The notes under the pieces are model-generated. The model saw only the letters and a list, made by a program, of their open reading frames with translations, ran no database searches and was not told where the DNA came from. From the NCBI RefSeq assembly GCF_965363235.1, contig NC_134848.1, positions 58,924,181-58,988,180 on the forward strand: DNA of 64,000 nt, in the 5' to 3' direction. A program made the position numbers and the translations under genes. Shown in pieces: positions 11,878 to 23,431 of this stretch; position 1 is the first letter of the stretch; each line of letters begins with the position of its first letter. This DNA comes from Mytilus galloprovincialis (Eukaryota; Mollusca; Bivalvia; Mytilida; Mytilidae).

Positions 11878-12048
11878 TTTAATGATGACGATGAAGAAAA
11901 TGATTAGGTTTTCGACTTTTATAGTAATGATTCCCGCCGAAATCGGACGGTCACCTCCCCCTTAAGCTTATATCTGCACATGTTTCTTTCATTTTGGTCG
12001 TGGAAGGGGGAGCCAAACCCCACGATCAAACACAAATACAACCCTCAC

Positions 12049-13234
12049 AATCTCCCCTTCCCTCCCTTTTTTTTGGGTCGTTTTTACTCAGTTTTTAGTC
12101 TATGTAAACAAACTTTGTTTACTTGAGTTGACAAGAGCCACTATGTAAATAGACTTAGGCCTAAAGTAAATAGACCTTGTTTGTATAGTCCACTGTTATG
12201 GTCCTTATGTAAACATAATACAGAAAATGTTTTCGAACCACACAAATACACTTCTTATACATACAATAAAATCAAAGTTGGAAATGTTACCAAGAAATCT
12301 TACGACTTCTGAGGATTGACATGTTCTACTTATCCGATAAATGGTTTCCATGGACAATTGAAAAAAGTGATTGTTGCATTGTCATTGCTAAATTACTGGT
12401 AGTGTTTTAGTATGAAAGGATTGTAAATTTTCGACACTAATTAAAATTTCCTATGCGACAAAAGACATGATTATCGTATCGACACCGACTAGTTTGGTTT
12501 TACTTAAAGTTTTTTTTTTCGCAGAATAATAAATTTTGGAAGTTTAGTATTTACTAACCGTGTTCTCGTTAAATAATCCTTGTTACTCCCAGTCCTGACA
12601 TTATCATTATCTTCCTGTCTTCTGTAAAAGTGAGATAGGTTAACATAATTTTGTATAGACTTCATGAACCAGTGACGGATCCAGAGGGAGTGCCGGTGGT
12701 AGCACCCCTTTTGTTTTGACATACAAATTGGAACACTTAAATCATCTTTTCTATATACTGGAGCCTGCCTGCTTGGTAAAATGTTGTTAAAATGGTAAAA
12801 TCTATTTGAAATCCACCCTTTTTCTGCACCGAAAATTTTGCTGCTGTGTTACATATTTTTTATATTGTACATGAATAAGCCCTTGGTTTTCTCGTTTAAA
12901 TACATTTGTCGTTTCGGACTTTTCTTAAGCAAAATATGTTGTAAGGGTTTGGTCATTGTTGAAGGCCGTATATGGTGACTTTGCTAATATCTGTGACATT
13001 TAGTCTCTTGTAGAGAGTTGTTTCATTGGTATTCACAAAACATCCTTTCTATATCAGCTATATAAAAACTTAATAACAATATATTTATAAACATATAAAA
13101 CCATGCTAACGACCAGAAATTTTCGTTTGGTGATAGTAAAGGACTCTCTTGGTTTTTTTTCGGTTTTTTTTTCTCGGTATGACAGAAAACTAAGTCTATA
13201 ACCATAAAAGTACAATATATAAAATATATTTTCA
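12049..13234. other. Gene-free stretch with shared repeats
   Basis: 12140-12240 and 12280-12395 match pieces near 2995-3540. A fragment with gtgacggatccagag at 12671-12690 resembles one end of the small inverted-repeat element at 57974-58132. No gene is supported; the minus frame at 12504-12722 overlaps this repeat piece. Confidence 0.5.
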
Positions 13235-14060
13235 AACTTTAATAAATCTACTACTCCGTGCCGTAAGCCTCCGAAGTTTGTGATTTGAGAAAAAAGTATT
13301 TCTTTCAGGCGAATTTCATCATTTTCCGATTGACTTTCTGTTTGTTCTCCAAATCTTATTTTGATGTCTTCTCCGTGTTCGGTTTCAAAAACTAAATTGT
13401 TTGGTGTCAAACTATAGCGCCTTTGCATTTTAGCATATCTCTGAGACTTGCCGAGATCACCAACCGGTTTTCCACCGACACTTGAAATATGGTGTTTTTT
13501 CTAACAAGTCCAAGCATTTGTGTAGGCTGTCGTTTTCGCGTTTTAACTTTTCTGTGATAGTTTCTAAATTCTGGTAATCGGCATTCCCTCGCGATCTTTG
13601 TTTTTCTTCTTTGCATCTAATAGACAGTTCTGTTTTACCTTCTTCAAATTTTGAAAGGCGGTACGATAATGAAGTCACATCCTGAAGTTCAGAGTCATAC
13701 ACAGCAATTCTTGTTATTCCCTCGTTGAAAGACGAACGTTTTCGGCCACATCTAAATGTTGTCTTGTATTGATAAGAAACTCGCTCCGCGGTCTTTTTAA
13801 GTCTGTCTTCAAGTCGGTCTGTGCCTTTTAATTGAAAGGTTGAAATCTGAGTATTTAAAATTTCTATATACTTATAATCTGAAAATTTCGTTTTAGTTTT
13901 GTGAATTTCACTGATAAAATTGTTCTTAATTTCGAGCGAAAGAGAAAATCTTTGTCTTACTTGAGTTTGCAGTAAGCTGTAAATTCGTCTGACATGACTG
14001 GTATATATTGACTGTAAACATATGTATGGAGAAGAGTTTTACCAAATTCTCTGCGGGACA
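13235..14060 (-). pseudogene. Coiled-coil protein gene with a frameshift
   Basis: On the minus strand a long frame runs from about 14050 to 13500 and reads a heptad-rich, charged protein (VRQRFSLSLEIKNNFISEI, later LKRENDSLHKCLDLLEK). Near 13500 the sense frame moves by one register and continues as GKPVGDLGKSQRYAKMQRRY and NLVFETEHGEDIKIRFGEQ to about 13235. The same style of charged composition continues across the shift, so I read one gene with a single-base indel rather than two genes. An acceptor-like site (atgtttacag) lies at about 14023, so a 5' exon may be missing. I do not recognise the family; it may be host or part of a mobile element. Confidence 0.45.
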
Positions 14061-15080
14061 CTATAGCTGATCACAAGTACATACTTCAATGGCACATATC
14101 ATCCTCAACGTCTCGACAGGCACAGTTTTCATCTCCAAAGTACCTTTTTCAGAAATATAAACTTTTTCATATGAAATTTGGGTTTGAGTGTTAATGGAAA
14201 TGCAATTTTCCAGCCACGTCCACTGGCGTTCAGGTTGTAATGCCAGTTCTTGTGTAGTGGTAATTTTTCAACATGTACAATAATCTCTGTCAACTTCTTT
14301 AAATGTCCATGCCATATATAAGGCCTGTGATTTTATAGAATTTGTTTTCCAATTGTAACTGTGCAGGACCCTCACCATAACAATAAAATGACGGCACCAA
14401 AATTCAAGCTAGATCTCAGTTTTGTGGTTAAACTAGTGTGGATAAATTTCGTAACATTTACCTGAGGCACACTGAAATTAGAGCACGAAATAGAAAAAAA
14501 ATGTAAGTGTTCCGCAGAAAACATTTACCTGAGGCACACTGAAATTAGAGCACGAAATAGAAAAAAAATGTAAGTGTTCCGCAGAACCCAGTGTACTGCC
14601 CACTTTTGCTGTTAATCCCATGCAGAAACAAATAAGAGGAGAAATAATTAAAATATTCCTCTTTTTACTATCTTTTGATTGTTTCAAAAGGATAATAAAA
14701 ATGACTAATAAAGCTGCCTGTCTCATATGTCTCTTCTAATTAAGGCAACAGTAGTATACCGCTGTTCAAAACTCATAAATCCATGGACAAAAAACAAAAT
14801 CGGGATAACAAACTAAAACCGAGGGAAACGCATTAAATATAAGAGGAGAACAACGACATAACACTGAAATGTAACACACATAGACAAAATCCCACGAGAA
14901 TAATAGACAAGTACCGTGACACGTCTTATCGCAATGTCAATTTACACTCAAAAATAAGAGAAAACAAACGACACAACGTTATCATGTAATACACACAGAA
15001 ACGAACTATAATATAACAATGACCATATTCCTGACTTGGTACAGGGCATTTTTAAAGGAAAAAATGGTGGGTTGAACCTG
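14061..15080. other. Gene-free stretch with tandem duplication and a dispersed repeat
   Basis: 14454-14587 is a 67-base unit present twice in tandem (acatttacctgaggcac start). From about 14740 a mussel-type dispersed repeat begins (ccgctgttcaaaactcataa) and runs to the insertion point of the element at 15089. The repeat resumes after 17044. The minus frame at 14478-14726 spans the tandem duplication and is not supported. Confidence 0.6.
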
Positions 15081-15088
15081 GTTTTGTG

Positions 15089-17036
15089 GGGGGTCACCCC
15101 GATATTCCGACACCCCGTTAGTCCGACACCCCATTGGTCCGACACCCCGTTAGTCCGACACCCCATTGGTCCGACACCCTGTTATTCCGACACCCCATTG
15201 GTCCGACACCCCGTTAGTCCGACACCCCATTAGTCTGACACTCTTGACTTAGATTATGAGATTTTCAAGCATTTGCATAGTTATATAATATATAACTATA
15301 CAAATGCTTGAAATACTGAACGAATGAAAAATAATTGTAAACTGCATTGTTCATTAAAAGATATATAAAATTAAATCACTCAAAAACTTGTTAACAAGTG
15401 CGTACTTTTAGTAACAGTTTGTGGGGAAAATTCATAAGACGGATAGTTTTTAGGGACGACATCAACAGTTCAATGTAGGATAAAAAAAAACTTACTTCAT
15501 ATAGTTTTCCACTTACCCCCCTTCCTCCCTCTTAACTTAATTTGGGGGAAAATTGAATGACCAATAAGGATATATATATAAAATCGATTTCAATTAAACA
15601 AAACTGGCAGCAATTTTGACCCCACCCCCAAGCTCTTTGAATTAAGTTTTTTTTTTTTTTTTTTTTATCTTTCATTGATATTTTGATGTCGTCCCCGCCT
15701 TAGTCACTTGATCAATATTAGATAGTATACGCATCATCTGAATACTAGTAATATTTAAATTATGCAGATCTTTACATTAATATAACTAAGAAGTGTTAAG
15801 TTTTAAGCAATTAATATAATCATAAATCGTTTTTGAGATACGACGCGACATGTGAGAACCCCTCCCTTTTTTTTTTTACAAAATACTTAATAACTCAAAA
15901 TAAAAATTTTGAATCATCACCAAAAATATACAGATCTTTAGATTAATAAAACTAAGAAATGTGTAAAGTTTTTAGCAATAATCATAAATGGCTTTGGACA
16001 TACGGCGTGAAATGTGAAAAAAAACACCCCCTTTTTTAGTTACAAAGTCCCGTAACTCAAAATGTTTTATTCTATTTTCACCAAAAAGTATACAGATCGT
16101 TTGACCATCATAAGAAACAACTATATAAGGTTTCATGCAATTTGTATAATTCGTTCTCAGGTTACGGTGTGACATGATTACGCCGGACAGACAGATGGAC
16201 AGACGGACAGACAGACTGACAGATGGTAATTTGTATACCATAATAAATGTACGTCCCGTCAAAGTTTTGACCGGCGTATAAAAACAAACACGTCAGAATT
16301 GCCATAACATTACTCCTATAATTAAACCTGCATTTATTTTGTTGATATTTTAATACCTGGCCTAGCTATAGATGCTTTTTGTGATAATATACATGTACGT
16401 GGTTCTTTTTCCTGGTTCCGTAAAACTACTATTGCACATTCGAATACCGGTAACAAGTAAGAATATACCGATCTTCTTATGGGACTTTCTTTGTAGTGTT
16501 GTTTATATCCTTCCAGATCAACTAGTTACATTGCAGGTTGTGAGCGCGAGTTTTTGTTTTGAACACCTTTTATTTTTCTTAATTGTCAAATTGAGCAAAA
16601 GAGACAACAAACCGACCAAAGAGCAGACAGCAGCCGAAGGCCACTTATGGGTTTTCAATGCAGCGATAAACTCCCGCACCCGGATGCGTGCCTCAGCTGG
16701 CTCCTTAACAAAAACATATAGTGGTTGTTTTACTTGAACATTTGTAATGTCATTTTTTCTTGTATACTTACAGGTCGATTTTTTATTTTGCCTTTGATAG
16801 AGATACTCTAGGGGTATCCCTCGATCTAAGTCGCAAAATTCCTGAATTTGTGTTTATTTCGAATACAATATATATATAGATCTATATAATAGGGCAAACA
16901 ATATACAATCAATGGGGCGTCGGACAAATGGGGAGTCGGACCAGTGAAGTGTCGGACCAATAGGGCGTCGGACTAGTGGGGTGTCGGACTAATAGGGTGT
17001 CGGACTAACGGGGTGTCGGAACATCGGGGCTGCCCC
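15089..17036. mobile_element. Foldback-like element with inverted arrays of 16-bp repeats
   Basis: Both ends carry arrays of a 16-base unit (ccgacaccccgttagt and variants): about nine units at 15107-15247 and about seven in reverse orientation at 16910-17024. The outer ends are also inverted (ggggtcaccccgat left; its counterpart ends atcggggctgcccc). Flanks are an identical 8-base duplication, gttttgtg, at 15081-15088 and 17037-17044. The outer sequence joins up into one continuous dispersed repeat when the element is removed. The interior has no transposase; 15590-16260 holds about three degenerate units of roughly 125-150 bases, ending in a gacagacagacgg-type run at 16190-16225. It is a non-autonomous cut-and-paste-like element of unassigned superfamily; 8 bases would suit hAT. 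Confidence 0.8.
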
Positions 17037-17044
17037 GTTTTGTG

Positions 17045-18234
17045 ACATGCCAAACCTCGCACTTTTATGGCCATGTGAAACATAACATCAAAATGACAAC
17101 ACAGGACTACAATATAAATAAATTGGAGAACACAATTGACAAAGAATCACACGAACAACAGCCAACAAAAGGCAACAAGTTCAAAATTTTAATACGCCAG
17201 AAGTGTATTTTGTCCACACAAGACCTATGTGTGACGCACAGATACAAAAGTTTGAAAGCCGAAACGAGTACAAAGTTGAACAGCATCGAGGACCAAAAGA
17301 TCAAAAAGGTTGTGCCAAAAACGGCAAGGGTTTTCTGTTAAGTTACCAGAAAATCCCTATAATTTAGAGTAATTTATACTTTTGCAAACAGTAAATTTAA
17401 TAAAATGAATATTCAAAAGATGTACATGACAAAGCTGAAGTATTAACTAATTACAGGAAACAACTGAAATTCATTTACATAACCAGACATTTGAAACACA
17501 AAAGTAGACACATCCGAATACGTTTAAACCTCTACGCCAAGTGACGTCCTATTTGAAACTGAAAAATGACGAAAAAATGACGTCATTTGAATTAGTAAAA
17601 CAGAGCATCAAAAAATGAAAAATGACGTCACATAAGAATGAATAAGATAGAATTAGGATTAATTTAAGATTATATATTTGAACTAAATACTGATATTGCA
17701 TTTAATAACAAAGCACATTTTAATTCTTATTAATATAAAACTGAGGTAGCAATTAACTATATTATAAAACTATGTTCGGTTTGTTATGAATCTAACTTCA
17801 AACGTAAAATATCGTACTGATTACTTTGAACGAGATCAAATCTGATAAATGAAGGCGGTGATTAATTTTCTTTACCATAACACATGAATATAATAGAAAA
17901 GACGTCAACACATTTGACAAACTCCGATGAGAATTACAAATATAACATTAAACATTTAAACTAAATACATGAATTTGGGAAGGATAAGTACCGTACCACG
18001 TCTTATAGTAATGCGAGTTCACACTCGGCAAAACAGTCACAATCGGGAATAAGTCACGTTTGGTAATTAAAAGATTAGACGACATTATGACAAAACACAA
18101 TCTACCATGTGGTAAAAATGTCCTTAGCTAGTTTGGTCAACGAAACATCATATGGATCCACCAAATCGTCTTCTAAGTAATAAATGGTAAAATCTTTTTA
18201 TTAGTTTTTAAAATTTATAGCAAAATATCATTGT
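17045..18234 (+). repeat. Dispersed mussel-type repeat, right part
   Basis: The sequence continues the repeat interrupted at 15081 (acatgccaaacctcgcactt follows the duplicated target). 17930-18180 contains another stretch I know from bivalve repeats (taccgtaccacgtcttatag; the same phrase occurs near 14915 as taccgtgacacgtcttatcg). Frames at 17042-17341 and 17107-17304 lie on opposite strands of the repeat and are not genes. Confidence 0.5.
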
Positions 18235-18440
18235 ATGATAACACATAATAAAGTGAACATCAATAATCACAATGAAAATAACGAGTACTTAATTCTAGAC
18301 CATGAATATCAGGAAATGCTTAATGAAGTTTATTGCTTAGATGATGAGGATTTGGATGTGGTATTACAGATGATGAAGGACATGAGTAGTATGTACGATT
18401 TATATGCCCCAAAAATATATTCCTTTGTTGTCTTAAGTAG
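18235..18440 (+). CDS. Unrecognised acidic exon-like frame
   Basis: The start of this frame is acidic and helical (HEYQEMLNEVYCLDDEDLD, then VVLQMMKDMSSM) and loses coding character after a donor-like gtaggt at 18437. It could be a first exon of a small gene or transposon gene. No partner exon was identified. 18441-19155 has only low-complexity and repeat-like sequence. Confidence 0.25.
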
Positions 18441-19292
18441 GTGTGAAATGTCTCTTTTTTTTGGGGGGGGGGGTGTAATTTATTTTTGTTTTTTATTATG
18501 TAAGTTTGGGGTGTATAAATTTCCTTTGTGATTCTATATTTGTGATTGTGAATATTGAGGGGGCTCTACCTGTCCAAAAAAAATACATCAAGGGGGTAGT
18601 ATAAATATCCTCGTCTCCTGAGGTAGACAATATTATAAGAGTATAACCGATAGGGATCTTACAAGTGATGGACAATTATTATTTTGATCAACCTTCCTGT
18701 TTTAAAAGTACGAACGCAATTATTTGTTACATCCTGAATCGGTGGTAAGAATAAATTAACGTTGTTTTAAAAAGAAAACTTTATTAATTAATACAGACTT
18801 TTTTTTAGTTTAAATCAAATACACAATCAGAATAAACAAACGAGTCAATCACAGTTTTTAATACAACAATGAACACACGAGTTCGTTATTAACACTCTCT
18901 CAAAGTTCTGCAAAGTTTAAGGTTTGGAACGGAACTGGTCTGTCCTTTAACAGTTACTGTATTTCCTGTGTTAACCCCAGTGCGTGGTTTACATCTTCTA
19001 TTATTTTTCTATGCATTTTAGTCAGTTTTTTCAATGAAGTTTTGGGTTATTTTTTCCGCTTCTAGTCTTCATTCTTTTTTCCAGCTTTTTTATCTTCTCA
19101 TCGTGGGGAGATCTGGGGGAAAAAAACGAAACATGTTATTTTGATATTTGTCAATGGGTCGGTTCGTTTCTGGTATCCGGAACATACCCGGATCATCCGG
19201 AGCAACAGGTTTTACGTTCGTTTCTAAAAAAAATATAAACCGGAATAATCCGGAATGCACCGTTTGAACTGAAGCGACGATTCATGTCCAAG

Positions 19293-22200
19293 ATGGCGGA
19301 AAAGTTGTAAGTGTGGGAAAATTTGACTGAGAAAATAAGAATAAATCGGAATAATTTGTAAATAATTCATTTTACATGTATCTGAAGTAAAATTTATTGA
19401 ATTACATGTAAAACCAAAGAACGAAAATATATTTAACAATAGAATCTTGATTGTGTTGGGTGCATGTTGCATTAAAACATGATCAAACATGATCATACTG
19501 AGCAGTGGTGGATCCATGGGGGGGGGGGTGTAGCACCCCCTTTATTTTGGCCAATCAATGCATTTGTGTCGGGACATATGTTTTGCTCTCCCCTTTGTCC
19601 TGGGTAAGCACCCCCACCCCCTATTTTATGCACATTGATAATAAAAACAACAAAAAGTAAAAAAAATATAAAATACCAAAATAAGTAAAAAGAAATCATT
19701 AGAATAATAATGTAAATAGAAAATATCGCCTCCAGAGGTTATATATTAAAGGACTAGCACCCCCACCCCCTTTTGAAAATTGCTGGATCCGCCCTAGACC
19801 AAATAACTATGACGTCTTGCAAGGCATTTTTATAACTTTTTTATGACATAAAAATATAAAAAAGCCTTGCAAGACGTCATAATTATTTGGACTAGATCCG
19901 CCCCTGCTGAGGATCACACATACATGTGCTGAGTTAAAGCATAAATTTGTGGACTTGCACCCACATACCTTTAATTGGGTAAGCATATACTGTAATTTAA
20001 TTGCATGACATCTTGTTTTTGTACACAAATTATCACAAAGACTTTTCAATTTTCTTCTTTTTACAGCCCCTTAGAACTGCAATTAAATTGTGGATCCGCC
20101 CTTCTCTAAACAATTTAAATTTTAAAAAGAACCTTTTCTTTGAATTCCAGAGTTCTTCCAAAGTTGCCGGCCAGGAGAGAAACTGCAATCATTTCTGTTG
20201 TCAAAGATGGAGAAATATTCCGAAAATTCATAGTAAGAACAGACATAGTAACGTTGCTAAAGTTAGAAAGCGGAGGTAAGTTGGTGATGCTTGAAACAAA
20301 TTGGTTAAATTATTATATACAAAATAACCAAACGAATACACACCTTAAGAATATATTTTTAAATGAGCAACCGTGGCCCCACTAAAAACCAATAATGTAA
20401 TTACTAGGTTCTGTAAAGATGATGCCACAAACGTGGCCACAAATGGATTTTATAATAAGATTTTTGTCCTTGATGAAATCATCAATTTTTCTCTGGAGCC
20501 ATCAGGTGCAAAATAGAACTTGTGCAATATAGGAATATTTTTACCTTGCTTTTTATGGGGAATCAATATTGCTATACAATAAATATATACCACTTGCTTA
20601 CATACATGTCCGAAATACGACTGCAGTGTGCTTGCATTTTATTTGTTTATCGGTTTTTGTACTTTTAGATGGTCAGCGTTGTCATCAAAATATTTAGCGT
20701 CATTAACTTCAATGATTTAAAATGTGTTTGAACTTTGCAGATGAAGAGGCTATGTCCCGATTTTTGGAAGAAAGGGATTATGTCGATGGTCAGGTAACTG
20801 TTAGTATCCTGAGAGTGGAATCTAGCCAAGCTACGGATATGCCTAGTATGAGCACTCAAGCCAGCACAAGTGCCACTAGCCAAGCCAGCACAAGTGCCAC
20901 TAGCCAAGCCAGCACAAGTGCCACTAGCCAAGCCAGCACAAGTGCCACTAGCCTAGCCAGCACAAGTGCCAAACAGATACCATCGACAAGCTCAACATGG
21001 TCTAAAGATTCTGAAAAATTTTTGCTTGATTTGTATGATAAATACGAGAAGAGTAAATCCTTCATAAAAAATAAATGGGTGAGAATATCCCAAGAGATTG
21101 CGGAAAAACTCTCAATACAAGTTACTCCAGAGCAGTGTAGGATCAAAATAAGAAGTATGAAGGATAGATTTGAAAGAATGAAAAAGAAACTAAAAACAAG
21201 TGGCGAGAGTAACATTGAAATCCCAACAGAATTTACAGTGTTTGAAAGCCAACATGATGTACAACCAAAATATCTGTTGGATTCCAGTAAGCCTAAAAAA
21301 GGTACTTTTTTTTATTATGATATCATTTATATACAGAATCAACCTTGAGTTTCACACAGAGTTGGGTTGTATTTCATATATACATGTATTGATTATTTAG
21401 AGGTAAATTAATATAATATATTCATTTTATAATCTTTTGTCGTTAATTAATTTGTATATGTATTGATATTTAGAATTGCACCAACATAGGTATTATGACT
21501 TTTTTAAAAAAAGATGCAGCAATTAAATCGAAATAGAATTCTTGAAAAATGATTCAAAACGTTGAACTGCTTATTGCTTGGAAATAAGTATCTTATTCTT
21601 GTTTTGCAGCTGAAAGTTCCAGTGAAGAGGAAGAAACTAGTAACCCAACGCCTTCCAAGAGAAAAATGAAAGTGTCTACTTCATGTCCTGAACCTCAAGG
21701 TAATAAAACTGTAAAACAAATGACTTTTTACCATTTTACCTTACAACAAAAAACCTACTATTATGGTTACATTAAAACACGTCATGTAATGACTTTTGAA
21801 AATGTATTTAGTATTTTGAATTAGAACATGAATTCTTGAAAAATAATTATTTTTTACCAGTTTACTTTACAACAAATAAACTAAACTATTATGGGTACAT
21901 TTAAACACATGCAATGACTTCCAAACGTTGGACTAAAACGTGCTAGCTAAAAATTATATTTGCAAAATTGTAATCCAATATTAGTGGCATAACACACAAC
22001 ACTTCTTACAGAATAGATGTCAAATTCCTATGTGAAAATGCTGTAGAAATGAAATTATTATACACACATTCTTTCAAAATGTCTGGCTACAACTTAGAAT
22101 AAGGTTTTATGTAGGCAAACATCTGTAATTGGATTAAAAATTAAAAAAAAAATATAGAAATTTGTATATTTCAGTTGACCTCATGACGCCTTTCACTAAG

Positions 22201-22879
22201 AATTCCTGGAGGGGGTATCTTTTACATCAGTCGTGTAACATTGCTGGTCATTCATGCCGAAATAGCATTGTAAAAAGCATAAACCAAAGGGAGATGGGAG
22301 GTTTTTTAGGAAATCCTTTTGGATTTATTAGAGTTGCTTACCTGACTAGGTTTCCAACCACTACGCCAAGATACCAAACATGTGACAAGATGACGAAACA
22401 AATCGAGTTTAAATTTCATTCAGGATGTCAAAATGGATGCTAAAGGGTAGGGACTACATGCATGTACATTAAATTATATACAGCAAAAAAAAATCAGAAT
22501 TACATGTATTATACAACACAAATTTAGACGTTTTGATTCAAACAACAAAAATAATAATACCAGAAAAATATGAAATTATGAAAATTATGATAAATATATT
22601 AACAGCATCCTTACTTTCTATGATAACAACCACTTTTGTGACTAGTCAATTTACACGACTGAAATAAGTACATTACCATATGATTGGAATCGATGTAATT
22701 TTGAAAATATATTTATAAAATCTATGATTATTTTATTCTTAATAGCTAAAGAAAAGAAGAAAAAGAAGACAACTGATCGTTTCAAGTTATTGGCTGAGGC
22801 ATCAGAAAGGCGACACACGGAAAAAATGGAATGCTTCAAAAGTCTTATAGATGTCATGAAAGACATTGCAAAAAAGTAG
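19293..22879 (+). CDS. Harbinger Myb/SANT-like accessory protein (5 exons)
   Basis: Exons 19293-19306, 20151-20275, 20741-21301, 21610-21699 and 22746-22879 all have GT/AG borders with matching phases and total 924 bases, 307 codons plus stop. The start MAEKL is followed at the first splice by VLPKLPARRETAI. Residues about 40-75 form an ordered N-terminal part; a Ser/Thr/Ala tandem repeat follows; then a trihelix/Myb-type domain with SEKFLLDLYDKYEKSK, KWVRISQEIAEKL and the Arg-rich helix QCRIKIRSMKDRFERMKKKL. A Ser/Glu patch (ESSSEEEE), a basic patch (KEKKKKK) and a C-terminal helix (FKLLAEASERRH) end it. In Harbinger elements such a protein helps the transposase enter the nucleus and bind the ends. 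It converges with the transposase. The family assignment is firm; the exact start rests on the 14-base first exon. Confidence 0.85.
19500..19920. repeat. Small nested repeats in intron 1, with a hairpin at 19799-19890
   Basis: 19500-19800 and 19880-19915 carry gtggatcc and gatccgcccc ends of a small dispersed repeat with long G and C runs. In it, two arms of about 35-40 bases (caaataactatgacgtcttg at the left end and its complement at the right) form a near-perfect hairpin. They look like MITE-type insertions, one in another, gained by this Harbinger copy. The frames at 19493-20049 minus lie in them and are not genes. Confidence 0.6.
20857..20973 (+). repeat. In-frame 24-bp tandem repeat, five units
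   Basis: The unit caagccagcacaagtgccac plus tagc encodes QASTSATS and is repeated about five times in exon 3 of the Myb-like gene, the last unit diverged. The units are nearly identical, so copy number probably varies among element copies. It makes a flexible Ser/Thr/Ala linker before the Myb-type domain. The minus frames here (20665-20931, 20856-21215) are shadows. Confidence 0.9.
22175..22443 (+). CDS. Possible alternative last exon of the Myb-like gene
   Basis: An acceptor (ttgtatatttcag) is followed by an open frame of 89 codons in the same phase as exon 4 of the Myb-like gene. Splicing exon 4 here instead of at 22746 would swap the basic C-terminal helix for a different tail (MTPFTKNSWRGYLLHQ, later FKFHSGCQNGC). 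The peptide resembles nothing I know. It may be chance, since intronic frames of this length are not rare in AT-rich DNA. Confidence 0.25.
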
Positions 22880-23431
22880 ATCCAGATGTAACTCTGTATC
22901 AGATCTCATTTCTTGTTGACACTTTTTTTATGTTTAATTGTTTCCACACAGATATGTGTTTTATTTGTTTTATTGTTACAGAGTATACCTGAAGAATATA
23001 CTTATTATTAAATATACACAAACTGATGATTTTATTTGATTTTTATGAAATTCTTGAATCCAGCATTTCAGCATCAAGACAAACATATGTTGCATCTTTT
23101 TTTTTTGGTTTCCTATTTGAATTTTTGAACACTGGTAATTTTGGGCCTTTATAGCTTGCTGTTTAGTGTGAGCAAACTTGAAAGCTTTGTGCTTAAGACC
23201 CTACTGTAACCTAAATTTGCTTATTCATCCGAACTCATACCATATCTTCTTCAGTATTTTTATTGAATAAGAATGGAAACGGGGAATATGTCAAAGAGAC
23301 AACATCCCGGCTAAAACATACAAAACAACTCAAGGCCACTAAAACCAATAAAATCTACATAATGTACTTTAATCATGGGTGTATTTGTTTGAATAACATT
23401 TCAAAGTTGAAATAATGTTTATTGTCATTTA

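Larger units (their letters stand above)
8855..12048. repeat. 3.2-kb duplicated block, copy 1 (partner 53387-56968)
   Basis: The block is in direct orientation with 53387-56968 and by eye about 95 percent identical outside indels. It starts at a hairpin-like motif (cttggcac ... gtgccaag) and ends after the upstream region of the FGR-type gene. Indels between the copies reveal later insertions: a piece of about 97 bases here at 10232-10328 and a SINE in the other copy. It carries a Pro-rich exon, the last exon of a Polinton-type polymerase and an FGR-type gene. Confidence 0.85.

Noticed and set aside
14948-15233. Overlapping frames rich in Pro/Thr/His or Gly/Val
   Set aside because: They run through the 16-base tandem array of the foldback-like element.
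20665-21215. Minus frames with repeated Ala/Leu/Val residues
   Set aside because: They mirror the 24-base tandem repeat of the Myb-like exon 3.
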